The notes beneath the pieces were generated by a model. It was not told the DNA's origin. It saw only the letters and a program-made list of their open reading frames with translations, and made no database searches. From Lachnospiraceae bacterium P6A3 (GTDB lineage Bacteria > Bacillota > Clostridia > Lachnospirales > Lachnospiraceae): a stretch of 64,000 bases of DNA. Positions 27,848-36,976 of this stretch are shown piece after piece. Position numbers and translations under genes: made by a program. How positions within the stretch are numbered: position 1 is the first letter of the stretch; every line of letters begins with the position of its first letter. The stretch spans positions 312,911 through 376,910 of the forward strand of contig KL370861.1 of NCBI GenBank assembly GCA_000702085.1. The letters are read 5' to 3'.

Positions 27848-29662
27848 TTGAGCAGACATAAGAAGAAAAACAGGAAGAATAATGCTTCGCAGGCAAGCGA
27901 AGAGATCAAGACCAAGGTAACGGATGAGGTAACCGAAGAAGAAACTTCTTCCGAAACCGGGGAACAGTCTTCGGATGAAGAAGTGATCGAAGAGAATGCT
28001 TCGGAAGAAACTGCCGCAGCTGAGGAGTCTTCCGCAGAAGAATTATCTTCGGAGGAAGAGACTTCCGAAATGCCCGTATCCGAAGAAACGGCCGATCCCG
28101 AATCCCGGGATGAGGAAGCCGATGTAGCCGAAGCCATAGCTTCCGCTGAAAATGAGGATTCCGAAGAATGTGCATCAGAAGAATCCGAAGATAAAGAATC
28201 AAAGTCCGCAAAGCAGGACGAAAAAGAGAAAAAAGAAAAGAAAGTAAGCCGTGATGCTCTAAGGGAACAGACCGAAAACGAGAGGATCAGACGTGAAGCC
28301 AGACACAGAAAGCGCATACGTCAGCAGGTTACGGCTTATGTGATACTGGTTATTATTCTTGCCGTAATAGGATGCGGTATCTTTTTCGGAATAAAGTTCT
28401 TTGTTAATTCCGCAAGAGACAGAAGAGCAGCTCAGGAAGCGGCAATGCTTGAGCAGCAACAGCAGCTCGAAGCCGAGGCTGATTCACAGACGGATCCTGT
28501 AATAGATGAACCGCCCGCTCCCACCGTGGAAGATCTGGGCGCTACTCCTCAGGAACAGCTTGATGCCCTTATCGCCTCCGATATCGCTTCGATGACTCTT
28601 GAAGAAAAGGTTCAGGGACTCATGTTCATTACCCCCGAATCCATTACCGGTGTTGACCGTGTAATGATCGCAGGTGAAGGCACCGCAGCCGCACTTTCGG
28701 ATTTTTGTCCCGGCGGTATCGTATATTCGGCCAAAAACGTAACATCCGCAGACCAGTTCTCGGAAATGATGGCTACCACATCAACTCTTGTAAGCCGTCC
28801 CGTATTCCTCGCAACCGCGGAAACCGGACTTAACGAATCCGGACTTGTGGGAGCAGGTGTCGTTACTTCATCCATGACACCCACCGATGCTGCCGCAACG
28901 GGGGATGTAGAGCAGGTTGTTAATGTAGGCATAAATGTAGGTGTCGGACTTCACAGCGTCGGAATTACGGTGGATTTTGCCCCTGTGGCGGACCTTTCCG
29001 TAACCGCAGGCGGTATTAATGCAAACGCTTCTTACGGAAACGATGCTGCGGCAATAACGCCCTATGTAACCGCAATGGCTGACGGGCTTCTCCAGTCCGG
29101 AGTCACACCCGTATATAAGTATTTCCCGAGCCTTGCCGCTTCGGCGCAGAATCCGGTCTGGGGAAGAGCGGTATGTGACAGAAGCATCGATGATTTCAGA
29201 AGCAATGAATTCCAGGTATGGCTTTCTGCGATAAATGCCGGAGCTTCGATGATCCAGATGAGTAATGTCATCTATCCTTCCATCGACAGTGATTCGCTTC
29301 CTTCATCACTTTCGGACAAGACCGTTACGGGAGTCCTTCGTGATGAACTTAAATACGACGGTGTTATCATCAGCGGACCTTTGAGCGATGCAGCCATCAC
29401 CTCGTACTATACGGCCTCTGATGCGGCTGTAATGGCCCTTAAAGCGGGTTGCGACATGATTTATTCATCTCCCGATCCCAGAGCCGCCGTACAGGGCATT
29501 TTGGACGCTGTAGCGGAGGGAGTTATCTCGGAGCAGAGAATCGACGATGCACTGACCAGAATCTACAGAGTCAGATATGCGGATGAGCTGGAAAGGCTCA
29601 GAGCGGAATATGAATTGAATGCAGCCTCTATGGGAGTTGATCTTACCGGAGTGCAGTATTGA
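27848..29662 (+). CDS. Membrane-anchored GH3-like (NagZ-fold) protein, probable pseudoenzyme
   Basis: 604 residues from a TTG start behind AAGGAG. Residues 18-125 are very acidic and Ser-rich (SSEEETSEMPVSEETADPES), presumably cytoplasmic; a membrane segment follows near 162-184. A glycoside hydrolase family 3 domain occupies about 235-590 (IASMTLEEKVQGLMFITPES, GITVDFAPVADLS). The GH3 signature K-H-F-P-G-H-G is replaced by KYFPSLAASAQN near 423, and the nucleophile region reads IISGPLSDAAI near 507 without the usual Asp. It is therefore likely a glycan-binding or structural protein. It sits 48 bases after lysC and may be read from the same transcript. Confidence 0.8.
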   Translation: MSRHKKKNRKNNASQASEEIKTKVTDEVTEEETSSETGEQSSDEEVIEENASEETAAAEESSAEELSSEEETSEMPVSEETADPESRDEEADVAEAIASAENEDSEECASEESEDKESKSAKQDEKEKKEKKVSRDALREQTENERIRREARHRKRIRQQVTAYVILVIILAVIGCGIFFGIKFFVNSARDRRAAQEAAMLEQQQQLEAEADSQTDPVIDEPPAPTVEDLGATPQEQLDALIASDIASMTLEEKVQGLMFITPESITGVDRVMIAGEGTAAALSDFCPGGIVYSAKNVTSADQFSEMMATTSTLVSRPVFLATAETGLNESGLVGAGVVTSSMTPTDAAATGDVEQVVNVGINVGVGLHSVGITVDFAPVADLSVTAGGINANASYGNDAAAITPYVTAMADGLLQSGVTPVYKYFPSLAASAQNPVWGRAVCDRSIDDFRSNEFQVWLSAINAGASMIQMSNVIYPSIDSDSLPSSLSDKTVTGVLRDELKYDGVIISGPLSDAAITSYYTASDAAVMALKAGCDMIYSSPDPRAAVQGILDAVAEGVISEQRIDDALTRIYRVRYADELERLRAEYELNAASMGVDLTGVQY

Positions 29663-29691
29663 TAAAAAAATTACCCCGGAATTTCCGGGGT
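29662..29691 (-). terminator. Second of two tandem terminators on the minus strand
   Basis: ACCCCGG...CCGGGGT hairpin with a short AATTT loop, followed on the minus strand by a run of T (AATTTTTTT). It backs up the first terminator behind the tRNA gene and lies directly behind the stop codon of the GH3-like gene. Confidence 0.85.
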
Positions 29692-29720
29692 AAAAAAATT
29701 CCCGGATGAAAATCCGGGAA
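29692..29720 (-). terminator. Terminator of the tRNA-Gly gene
   Basis: TTCCCGGAT / ATCCGGGAA, nine pairs, followed on the minus strand by seven T. Just downstream of the tRNA 3' end. Confidence 0.9.
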
Positions 29721-29728
29721 TAAAAAAG

Positions 29729-29801
29729 AGCGATAGACGGGGCTCGAACCCGCGGTCTCCACCTTGGCAAGGTGGCGCTTTACCAACTAAGCTACTATCG
29801 C
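29729..29801 (-). tRNA. tRNA-Gly (anticodon GCC)
   Basis: 73 bases on the minus strand. Acceptor stem GCGATAG/CTATCGC, D-loop AGTTGGTAAAG, anticodon loop with CTTGCCAAG inside a five-pair stem, T-arm GCGGGTTCGAGCCCCGT. CCA is not encoded; the gene is followed at once by the T-rich terminator region. Confidence 0.96.
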
Positions 29802-29826
29802 ACGTCTGCTTCAGACGACATGTGTT

Positions 29827-29855
29827 AATATACTAAAAAGCAGACTCTTTGTCAA
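29827..29855 (-). promoter_or_regulatory. Promoter of tRNA-Gly
   Basis: On the minus strand: perfect TTGACA, 17-base spacer, TATATT, about 26 bases before the tRNA 5' end. Confidence 0.85.
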
Positions 29856-29888
29856 CAAGATTTTGAAAAAACTTTTGACGAATTATTT

Positions 29889-30509
29889 TCAGGCTTTTAC
29901 TTCCTCGTTGCTCTCTTTTTTCTCGGGGATTCCGAGGAGAGAAGACAGCTTAGCGGGAGACTTTTTCTCGACAATGCTCCAGATCATAAATGAGATGATC
30001 GCGCAGCAGGTTCCGGTGATTATTCCCGCAAGAACATCGGTAGGATAATGAACTCCGACATAAAGTCTTGAAAAAGCGATAAGAAATGCCATAATTATCG
30101 AGGGTATTCCGAGCTTCTTGGGACCCTTGACGAGAAACACAACTGCGGCTGCAAAGGATGCTCCCGAATGTCCGGAAGGGAATGACCAGTCGTGCTGCTC
30201 TTCGATGAGGAGCTTAAGTCCCTGACCGCCTACGGTTTCGGGAAGGTAGGGTCTGGGCCTTGCAACAAGGTTCTTGATGATTGCGTTGTTGATTACAACC
30301 GACATTACGAGAGCTATACCGGCCATAAGACCAATGGGTCTGGTCTTTTTGAAACAGCAGAGAAGTATGGCCAGGAGAATCCAGAAGATTCCTTTATCAC
30401 CCAGATGAGTGATGAGTTTCATAATGGGAGTGAGAACATCGTTTCTTACATTTTCCTGAAGGAAGAGCAGAAACTGACCGTCCCAGGGCATGTTTAAAAG
30501 TGCGTCCAT
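29889..30509 (-). CDS. PAP2-family membrane phosphatase
   Basis: Phosphatidic-acid-phosphatase type 2 family, 206 residues, about five membrane segments. The three phosphatase motifs are present: KNLVARPRPYL (KxxxxxxRP), SFPSGHSG (PSGH) and SRLYVGVHYPTDV (SRxxxxxHxxxD). Likely substrates are undecaprenyl pyrophosphate or other lipid phosphates at the outer membrane face. The start at 30509 (MDALLNMPWDG) has GAAAGGA in front; a start at 30527 is less supported. It is divergent from the glycosyltransferase operon. Confidence 0.93.
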   Translation of the reverse strand: MDALLNMPWDGQFLLFLQENVRNDVLTPIMKLITHLGDKGIFWILLAILLCCFKKTRPIGLMAGIALVMSVVINNAIIKNLVARPRPYLPETVGGQGLKLLIEEQHDWSFPSGHSGASFAAAVVFLVKGPKKLGIPSIIMAFLIAFSRLYVGVHYPTDVLAGIITGTCCAIISFMIWSIVEKKSPAKLSSLLGIPEKKESNEEVKA

Positions 30510-30547
30510 TGTTTTTGTTCCTTTCAATACTGGCTTTAGCCTAATTT

Positions 30548-30578
30548 TTTACAGTCTCTTAACCGACTGAAATATAAT
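30548..30578 (+). promoter_or_regulatory. Probable promoter of the GT2-GtrA to folA operon
   Basis: TTTACA (30548-30553), 19-base spacer, TATAAT (30573-30578), 20 bases before the ATG at 30598. The spacer is slightly long. Confidence 0.55.
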
Positions 30579-30597
30579 AACACATACAGAGGTTTTT

Positions 30598-31689
30598 ATG
30601 TACGATAATGTTCAGGTTATAATTCCTTCGCTTAATCCCGATGAAAAGCTGGCGAAGACCGCAGCGGGAATGATAGAAAAAGGATTCACCGACGTGATTC
30701 TTGTGGATGACGGATCCGATGAGGAGCACAGAGGAGAATTCGGCAAGATCAAAGAGACATTTCCGGATAATATCACGGTTCTTGTCCACGAGGTAAATAA
30801 GGGTAAGGGAAGGGCTATGAAGACGGCCTTCGAATACGTTATGAAAGAGAGAAAAGACTCTCTCGGAGTAGTGACAGTGGACGGAGACGGACAGCACACC
30901 CCCGAAGATGCCGCAAAGTGCATCGATGCTATGATCGCTCAGAATGCATTTATCATAGGCTGCAGGGATTTCTCGCTTCCTCAGGTTCCTTTGAGAAGCA
31001 GACTTGGAAACGTCATCACCAGAAATGTGTTCAGATATGTCTGCGGAATAAAAGTATCCGATACCCAGACGGGACTCAGAGCCGTTCCCGCATCGCTTCT
31101 TGAGTATATGACTCATGTAGACGGAGACAGATACGAGTATGAGACCAACCAGCTTCTCAAGATAGGTTCCGATCATATTTCATATTCCGAAGTTCCCATC
31201 GAAACGGTTTATATCGACGATAATCAGACCTCGCATTTCCATCCTTTCAGGGATTCCGCAAGAATTTACGGGGTTATACTTAAATTTGCCGCAAGCAGCG
31301 TTATTTCGTGTATAATAGATATAGTTTCATTCAGGGTGATACTATATTTTGTGCCTCGTATCATCGAAGAAGCCTTAAGAAGCTCGATAGCGGGCGTTCT
31401 GGCTCGTATCATATCGGCAGCATGTAATTTCCTCATCAACAAAAAGGTTGTCTTCGGAGCTAAGGGAAATTCCGCAAAAAGCGCCGTCAGGTATTTGATC
31501 CTGGCGTTATGCCAATTGGGTGCTTCGCTTGGCCTTGTTGCGTTGTTTACGGAAGTGTTTAATGCCGGTGACTGGCTGAAAACACTTATCAAGATAATAG
31601 TTGATACCTGTCTGTTCTTTGTAAGCTTTAAAATACAGAGAAACTGGGTATTTAAAACGGAGAAAGGTAACAGTAGTAAAGATGTCTAG
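30598..31689 (+). CDS. Glycosyltransferase family 2 fused to GtrA-like membrane domain
   Basis: 363 residues. The N-terminal 225 residues are a GT-A glycosyltransferase like polyprenyl-phosphate sugar synthases: VQVIIPSLNPDEKL, VILVDDGSDEEH, VTVDGDGQHTPED (DxD-like), SDTQTGLRAVP. The last 130 residues form about four membrane segments of the GtrA/DPMS-2 type (FLINKKVVFGAK, FKIQRNWVFKTE). Such fusions make a lipid-linked sugar and present it across the membrane for decorating surface polymers. The stop overlaps the next gene by eight bases. Confidence 0.92.
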   Translation: MYDNVQVIIPSLNPDEKLAKTAAGMIEKGFTDVILVDDGSDEEHRGEFGKIKETFPDNITVLVHEVNKGKGRAMKTAFEYVMKERKDSLGVVTVDGDGQHTPEDAAKCIDAMIAQNAFIIGCRDFSLPQVPLRSRLGNVITRNVFRYVCGIKVSDTQTGLRAVPASLLEYMTHVDGDRYEYETNQLLKIGSDHISYSEVPIETVYIDDNQTSHFHPFRDSARIYGVILKFAASSVISCIIDIVSFRVILYFVPRIIEEALRSSIAGVLARIISAACNFLINKKVVFGAKGNSAKSAVRYLILALCQLGASLGLVALFTEVFNAGDWLKTLIKIIVDTCLFFVSFKIQRNWVFKTEKGNSSKDV

Positions 31690-32800
31690 ATTAGATGAAA
31701 AGCGTTCCGGCTCGGGACTCAGAGCCGCTAAGATCGTATTAAAGGTTATCCTGAGATTTTTCGCAATATTGGGAGTCACGGTTTTACTCGTTCTTATTCT
31801 TCTTGTAGGTGCATGCTTCCTTGCAATGCACGGCCCCAGTCCCGCATTCAGGAGCCAGTTTGCCATGTTTGCGTATGAGACAAGTGCACTCAAATGGCTT
31901 CCCAGACTTTTCCTCGGAAATGAGCGCTTTGAAACCATTATCGCGGAAAATACAATGCCCGAGGTAGAAGACGGAACTTCTTCGAATACCGACCTTATCC
32001 AGATAGTCGATACTCCTGTTGACGGTGAGCAGGTTAAGCCCATCATCATCGAGGAGATAAACGGCGGAACATATCACGGATACATGATGATCATTCAGGA
32101 TCCCTCCACCGTATTCGTAGGAACCGTCCAGCAGTTTGCCCAGACCGACGGAGATGTTGTAAAGAAATTCTGTGAGCGTTACGAAGCGATTGCGGGTGTT
32201 AACGGCGGAGAGTTCGTTGACATGGGTTCATACAGCTATACCGCATGTCCCGTGGGCGGTGTTATTTCTCAGGGTGTTCCCGTATATGAAAACAATGATA
32301 TCGGCAAGTGGAATCTTGTATGCATGACCAATGACAACAAGCTTATCCTTCTCAAGGGCTATTCGGTGTCACAGGCACTTGCAATGGGCGTAAGAGATGC
32401 CGTTCACGTAAAGCATGAGACCGGTCCCTTCCTGATCATTGACGGAGAACCTCTTGAAGTTCCCAGCGTTGATGTATACGGCGGAGGTAAAAACCCCCGT
32501 ACCGCAATCGGACAGCGTGCCGACGGTGCGATCCTTATGTGCTGCATCGACGGACGTCAGGCATCCAGCCTTGGCGCAACCTTCAAAGAGATGATCGATA
32601 TCATGCAGGATTACGGTGCAATCAATGCCGCATGTCTTGACGGCGGTACTTCGACTCAGATGGAATACAACGGAATTACCGTTAACAATCCTTATTCACC
32701 TACGGGACCCAGAAGATGTCCCACTGCATTCTTGGTAATGAGCACTCCTGAGAATTCCTCTTATGATGCTCTTGCAATCATGAACGGGGAGGCTGAGTAA
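31682..32800 (+). CDS. Phosphodiester glycosidase (NAGPA) family exoprotein
   Basis: 372 residues. One membrane segment (about 18-50) anchors an extracellular NAGPA-type domain, the fold of GlcNAc-1-phosphodiester alpha-GlcNAc-ases, with IAGVNGGEFVD, NPRTAIGQRADG and the C-terminal ACLDGGTSTQMEYNG motif. In bacteria these proteins often accompany surface polysaccharide or teichoic-acid genes, fitting the upstream lipid-sugar synthase. Substrate unknown. A second, distant member is at 42129-43925. Confidence 0.9.
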   Translation: MSRLDEKRSGSGLRAAKIVLKVILRFFAILGVTVLLVLILLVGACFLAMHGPSPAFRSQFAMFAYETSALKWLPRLFLGNERFETIIAENTMPEVEDGTSSNTDLIQIVDTPVDGEQVKPIIIEEINGGTYHGYMMIIQDPSTVFVGTVQQFAQTDGDVVKKFCERYEAIAGVNGGEFVDMGSYSYTACPVGGVISQGVPVYENNDIGKWNLVCMTNDNKLILLKGYSVSQALAMGVRDAVHVKHETGPFLIIDGEPLEVPSVDVYGGGKNPRTAIGQRADGAILMCCIDGRQASSLGATFKEMIDIMQDYGAINAACLDGGTSTQMEYNGITVNNPYSPTGPRRCPTAFLVMSTPENSSYDALAIMNGEAE

Positions 32801-33939
32801 TGAGTAACGGTAAGAAAAAAAGCTTTTTTAAGATAGGACTTTTAATATATTTTCTGCTCGGTCTTGTGGGAATTTTCTTTTTTCTCCGCTGGTTCAAGGG
32901 ATACCTTACAGCGTATGAATCGGCACTTCCCGCAACAGGTATTGCCGAGGTGAGAGCCGCATTCGAAAGCGGTGCGATCGAAGAAGTCATGAGCGGTGAA
33001 AACCTTGTAACGGAATCCGCTTACTATAATATTTTTGATTATGAGGCACATATCAAAGAGATGATCGTCGGAAAAGAGATCACTGTCGAGGAGTCTTCCC
33101 AGTCATCCGCCGAAGTTCCCAGATATGTCATCAAGGCGGGCGGTGAGCCTGTTACCGATGTTACTCTCAGAGTAATCGGACAAAACGATTACAATATGGA
33201 TATCTGGGGATGCGATAAGTTCTATCCCGACCAGTATCTGATGTCAAATGACGAATATACCATAACGGTTCCTTCGGACTTTGTCGTCAACGTATCCGGA
33301 AGGGATCTGACAAGTGCGGATATCAAGAAGGATGAGAACGGTAATCCCGTAGTAAACGGTATCGATGTTATATCAAACGTAACCTCATACATGAATTACG
33401 TTCCTACATTTACTACTTATTCGGTGAGCGGACTGTGGAATGATCCCGTTGTTACCGCAAAGGCTGCAGACGGCACCCCGGTAACTCTCGATTGTGACGG
33501 AACAAACTACAGTGCTCCTCTTCAGACCGATGCCGCCGTTATGGCAGAGATCAATGCACTGATCCCCACCATAGTGGAAGCATACGGAAAGCACTTTATC
33601 GGTGTCAACTCGGGTGCGGTATATAACTACCTCCTTCCCGACTCGGAGTACAGAGCTTCGCTTTCCACCGCGATGACGAATTTCTATCCCACCTCACATA
33701 TCACTACTTACGATTACTACAATGTGAGTGCGGACAACTTCATTACCTATTGCGACAACTGCGTGTCTGCCAACATCACCTTCGATCTTGTTGTCAGATT
33801 CAATTCAACCGCTTATCAGACCAAGAACGAAGGCAGCGATGCGGTATGGGTTTTCATTAAGCAGAACGGTACCTGGTATCTTGCGGATGTTCCCAGACAG
33901 GAACCCAGAACTCTTGAGGATGCCGGTATAACGGATTAA
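32800..33939 (+). CDS. Membrane-anchored extracellular protein of unknown function
   Basis: 379 residues, not recognised. A membrane anchor near residues 8-28 (IGLLIYFLLGLVGIFFFLRW) is followed by an extracellular region. It has a duplicated-looking beta-rich middle (VTDVTLRVIGQNDYNM, YTITVPSDFVVNVSGRDLTS) and a C-terminal part ending VWVFIKQNGTWYLADVPRQ, reminiscent of an NTF2-like or lumazine-binding-like domain. It overlaps the upstream phosphodiester glycosidase by one base, so the two are probably produced together. Confidence 0.82.
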   Translation: MSNGKKKSFFKIGLLIYFLLGLVGIFFFLRWFKGYLTAYESALPATGIAEVRAAFESGAIEEVMSGENLVTESAYYNIFDYEAHIKEMIVGKEITVEESSQSSAEVPRYVIKAGGEPVTDVTLRVIGQNDYNMDIWGCDKFYPDQYLMSNDEYTITVPSDFVVNVSGRDLTSADIKKDENGNPVVNGIDVISNVTSYMNYVPTFTTYSVSGLWNDPVVTAKAADGTPVTLDCDGTNYSAPLQTDAAVMAEINALIPTIVEAYGKHFIGVNSGAVYNYLLPDSEYRASLSTAMTNFYPTSHITTYDYYNVSADNFITYCDNCVSANITFDLVVRFNSTAYQTKNEGSDAVWVFIKQNGTWYLADVPRQEPRTLEDAGITD

Positions 33940-33960
33940 CTCTTTTTAAGGAGGCAGTCT

Positions 33961-35571
33961 ATGAAGCTTATATTTGTCGGAGCAGCACATGAAGTAACGG
34001 GAAGCTGTCATTACCTGCAGGCGTGCGGCAAGAACATACTTGTCGACTGCGGTATGGAGCAGGGCATCGATACTTTTGAAAATGTTCCACTCCCGGTTCC
34101 CGAAGCACAGGTCGATTATGTATTTCTGACTCATGCACATATTGACCACTCGGGACTTTTACCTCTTCTCTATGCGAGAGGATTCAGGGGACAGATCTTC
34201 GCAACCGATGCAACCTGCGATTTATGCTCGATCATGCTTCGTGACTGTGCTCACATCCAGCTGATGGATGCAGAGTACAAAAACAGAAAAGGCCGCCGTA
34301 CCAAGGATATGCCTATTGTAGAGCCTCTCTACACCATGGAGGATGCTGAGGGTGCCATCAGAAGACTTGTGGCATGTCATTATGACACTGTTGTCGATAT
34401 TTGCGACGGCATTCAGATAAGATTTACCGATATCGGACATCTCCTCGGTTCGGCAAGTATCGAGGTTTGGATAACCGAAGATAATAATTCCAAGAAGCTG
34501 GTATTTTCCGGTGATATCGGAAACAGCGGACAGACCCTTATTAAGGATCCCAAGCCCACCACCGAAGCCGATTACGTTATCATGGAATCTACATACGGTG
34601 ACAGAGATCATCCTCCCGTAGAGGGCGATTTCGAAACACAGCTTGCGGATATCATTCAGGAAACATTTGACAGAGGCGGGAACGTCGTAATTCCCTCCTT
34701 TGCCGTAGGCCGTACCCAGGAGCTTCTGTATTATCTCAGAAGGATCAAGGTAGGAAAGAGAATCAAGGGTCACGACAATTTCGCGGTATATGTTGACTCG
34801 CCTCTTGCGGTTGATGCGACGGAGATTTTCACTGCAAACCGTATGGACTGCTTCTCTGAAGCGGCCATGGACCTTGTAAAGCAGGGTATCAACCCGATTT
34901 CTTTTGCGGGACTTAAGCTTGCGATTACCAGCGATGAATCCAAGAACATCAATTTCATCGAAGAGCCCAAGGTCATAATTTCCGCATCGGGCATGTGCGA
35001 AGCGGGACGTATAAGACATCATCTGAAGCACAATCTTTGGAGACCCGAGTGCACGATCCTGTTTGTAGGTTATCAGGCAAACGGAACTCTCGGAAGAGCG
35101 ATTGTGGAAGGCGCCGAAACGGTTAAGCTGTTCGGCGAAGAAATCCAGATAAGAGCACAGATCAAGCAGCTTAAAGGTCTTTCCGGACATGCCGGAAAAT
35201 CCGGACTTATCTGGTGGATCTCACAGTTTACCGAAAAGCCCAAGAAGGTATTTATCGTTCACGGCGAAGATGCGGTTGCAACCCAGTTTGCCGAGACACT
35301 TAAGATAGAGTACGGACAGCGCGCCGTAGCTCCCTACAGCGGATCCGAATTCGATCTTGCGGCGGGAAGATTTACCTACGAAGCCGCTCCCGTCAAGAAG
35401 GCCAAGAAGGCAGCAGGCAAGACCGTATCCGGTGTTTATGCACGTCTTGTTGCCGCAGGTCAGAGACTTATGGCCATCATCAAAGGTATGGACGGATATC
35501 CCAACAAGGATATCGGAAAATTCGCAGACCAGATCACTGCTCTTTGCGAGAAGTATGATGACAGGAAATAA
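33961..35571 (+). CDS. MBL-fold/beta-CASP RNA metallohydrolase
   Basis: 536 residues. Metallo-beta-lactamase motifs: FLTHAHIDHSG (HxHxDH), TDIGHLLGSAS, VFSGDIGNSG; beta-CASP motifs: MESTYGDRDHP, IPSFAVGRTQELLYYL, SASGMCEAGRIRHHL and LSGHAGKSGL. This is the CPSF73/YsiC-like group of RNA endo- or exonucleases, related to but distinct from RNase J. A C-terminal extension of about 80 residues is Lys/Ala-rich then helical. It sits in an operon with thyA and folA with no obvious mechanistic link. Confidence 0.92.
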   Translation: MKLIFVGAAHEVTGSCHYLQACGKNILVDCGMEQGIDTFENVPLPVPEAQVDYVFLTHAHIDHSGLLPLLYARGFRGQIFATDATCDLCSIMLRDCAHIQLMDAEYKNRKGRRTKDMPIVEPLYTMEDAEGAIRRLVACHYDTVVDICDGIQIRFTDIGHLLGSASIEVWITEDNNSKKLVFSGDIGNSGQTLIKDPKPTTEADYVIMESTYGDRDHPPVEGDFETQLADIIQETFDRGGNVVIPSFAVGRTQELLYYLRRIKVGKRIKGHDNFAVYVDSPLAVDATEIFTANRMDCFSEAAMDLVKQGINPISFAGLKLAITSDESKNINFIEEPKVIISASGMCEAGRIRHHLKHNLWRPECTILFVGYQANGTLGRAIVEGAETVKLFGEEIQIRAQIKQLKGLSGHAGKSGLIWWISQFTEKPKKVFIVHGEDAVATQFAETLKIEYGQRAVAPYSGSEFDLAAGRFTYEAAPVKKAKKAAGKTVSGVYARLVAAGQRLMAIIKGMDGYPNKDIGKFADQITALCEKYDDRK

Positions 35572-35588
35572 AAGGTGGTTTTACAAGT

Positions 35589-36437
35589 ATGAGTTATGCA
35601 GATGAAGTATTCAAAGAAACATGCAGGGACATCCTTGAGAACGGAACCAGCACCGAAGGTCAGAAAGTAAGACCTCACTGGGAAGACGGAACTCCCGCAT
35701 ATACCATTAAGAAATTCGGAGTGGTCAACAGATATGATCTTTCCAAGGAATTTCCCATAATGACACTTCGCCGTACGGGACTCAAATCCGCTACGGATGA
35801 GCTTCTTTGGATATGGCAGAGAAAGAGTAACAACATTCACGATCTTCACTCACATATCTGGGACGAGTGGGCGGATCCGGACGGTTCCATCGGTAAGGCT
35901 TACGGATATCAGATGGCGGTTAAGCACGAGTATCCCGAAGGAAAAATGGATCAGGTGGACAGAGTTATCTACGATCTTAAGCATAATCCTTTTTCCAGAA
36001 GAATCCTGACCAATATCTATGTATTCCAGGATCTTCACGAGATGAATCTGTACCCTTGTGCTTATTCCATGACATTTAATGTAACGCAGAAAGACGGAGA
36101 CGATAAGCTTACGCTTAATGCAATTCTCAACCAGCGTTCGCAGGACATGCTTGCCGCTAATAACTGGAACATCGTTCAGTATGCCGTTCTGGTACATATG
36201 CTTGCACAGGTTTGCGACATGAGAGTGGGAGAACTTGTTCACGTAATTGCCGACTGCCACATTTATGACAGACATATCCCTCTTATCGAGGAGATGCTGA
36301 AAAGAGAGCCTTTGCCTGCTCCCAAGTTTATACTGAATCCTGATGTACATGATTTCTACAAGTTCACATCCGATGATGTGTCGCTTGAGAACTATCAGCA
36401 TCACGAGCAGATAAAGAATATACCCATTGCAATTTGA
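35589..36437 (+). CDS. thyA: Thymidylate synthase, Bacillus ThyA-like clade
   Basis: Folate-dependent methylation of dUMP to dTMP; 282 residues. The catalytic Cys lies in MNLYPCAYSMTFNV, the phosphate site in LNQRSQDMLAANNWNIVQYA and the nucleotide site in ADCHIYDRH. The usual His after the catalytic Cys is Ala, as it is not conserved in the B. subtilis/phage-type ThyA group either, so I do not read this as inactivation. folA lies 12 bases downstream, regenerating the tetrahydrofolate that ThyA oxidises. Confidence 0.95.
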   Translation: MSYADEVFKETCRDILENGTSTEGQKVRPHWEDGTPAYTIKKFGVVNRYDLSKEFPIMTLRRTGLKSATDELLWIWQRKSNNIHDLHSHIWDEWADPDGSIGKAYGYQMAVKHEYPEGKMDQVDRVIYDLKHNPFSRRILTNIYVFQDLHEMNLYPCAYSMTFNVTQKDGDDKLTLNAILNQRSQDMLAANNWNIVQYAVLVHMLAQVCDMRVGELVHVIADCHIYDRHIPLIEEMLKREPLPAPKFILNPDVHDFYKFTSDDVSLENYQHHEQIKNIPIAI

Positions 36438-36449
36438 GAAAGGCTTGAG

Positions 36450-36941
36450 ATGACTATTATTGTTGCTGCGGATAGCAATTGGGCTATCGGAAATAAAGAC
36501 GATCTTCTTGTAAGAATCAAGGAGGATCATAAGAACTTCAAGGAACTGACAACGGGACATACCGTTATTCTCGGAAGAAAAACTCTTTGTACATTTCCCG
36601 GAGGACTTCCTCTTAAAAACAGAACCAACATCATCATGAGCCGTGATCCGGGATACAGCGTAGAGGGAGCAAAGGTTGCTCACAGCATTGATGAACTTCT
36701 TGAGATCGTAAAAGAAACGGATGATGAGGTTTTTGTTATCGGCGGAGGCACGATCTACGATCAGCTTCTTCCCTACTGCGATAAAGCAATCGTAACCCGC
36801 ATTGATCATGCGTATGAAGCAGACACTTACTTCCATGATCTTGATGCCGATGATGAGTGGGAAATCATCGATACTTCAGATGAAATGACATCGTTCGATC
36901 TGACTTATCACTTCGTAACATATGAGAGAAAGAAAGCCTGA
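36450..36941 (+). CDS. folA: Dihydrofolate reductase
   Basis: Reduces dihydrofolate to tetrahydrofolate with NADPH; 163 residues. Motifs: VAADSNWAIGNKDDLL, the substrate Asp/Glu region in IKEDHKNFKELTTG, VILGRKTLCTFPGGLPLKNR and VIGGGTIYDQLLPYC. It closes the six-gene operon and is followed by a terminator. No sign of a plasmid-borne resistance variant. Confidence 0.95.
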   Translation: MTIIVAADSNWAIGNKDDLLVRIKEDHKNFKELTTGHTVILGRKTLCTFPGGLPLKNRTNIIMSRDPGYSVEGAKVAHSIDELLEIVKETDDEVFVIGGGTIYDQLLPYCDKAIVTRIDHAYEADTYFHDLDADDEWEIIDTSDEMTSFDLTYHFVTYERKKA

Positions 36942-36966
36942 AGCTAAGCTTCGGGCTTTTTATTTT
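36935..36966 (+). terminator. Terminator after folA
   Basis: GCCTGAAGC / GCTTCGGGC (one G-T pair) with a TAA loop, then TTTTTATTTT; the stem overlaps the last codons and stop of folA. Confidence 0.88.
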
Positions 36967-36976
36967 ATCTACCGAT

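Noticed and set aside
35589-36437. Inactive thymidylate synthase, because the His after the catalytic Cys is Ala
   Set aside because: The B. subtilis/phage-type ThyA group also lacks that His; all other key motifs are present and folA is adjacent.
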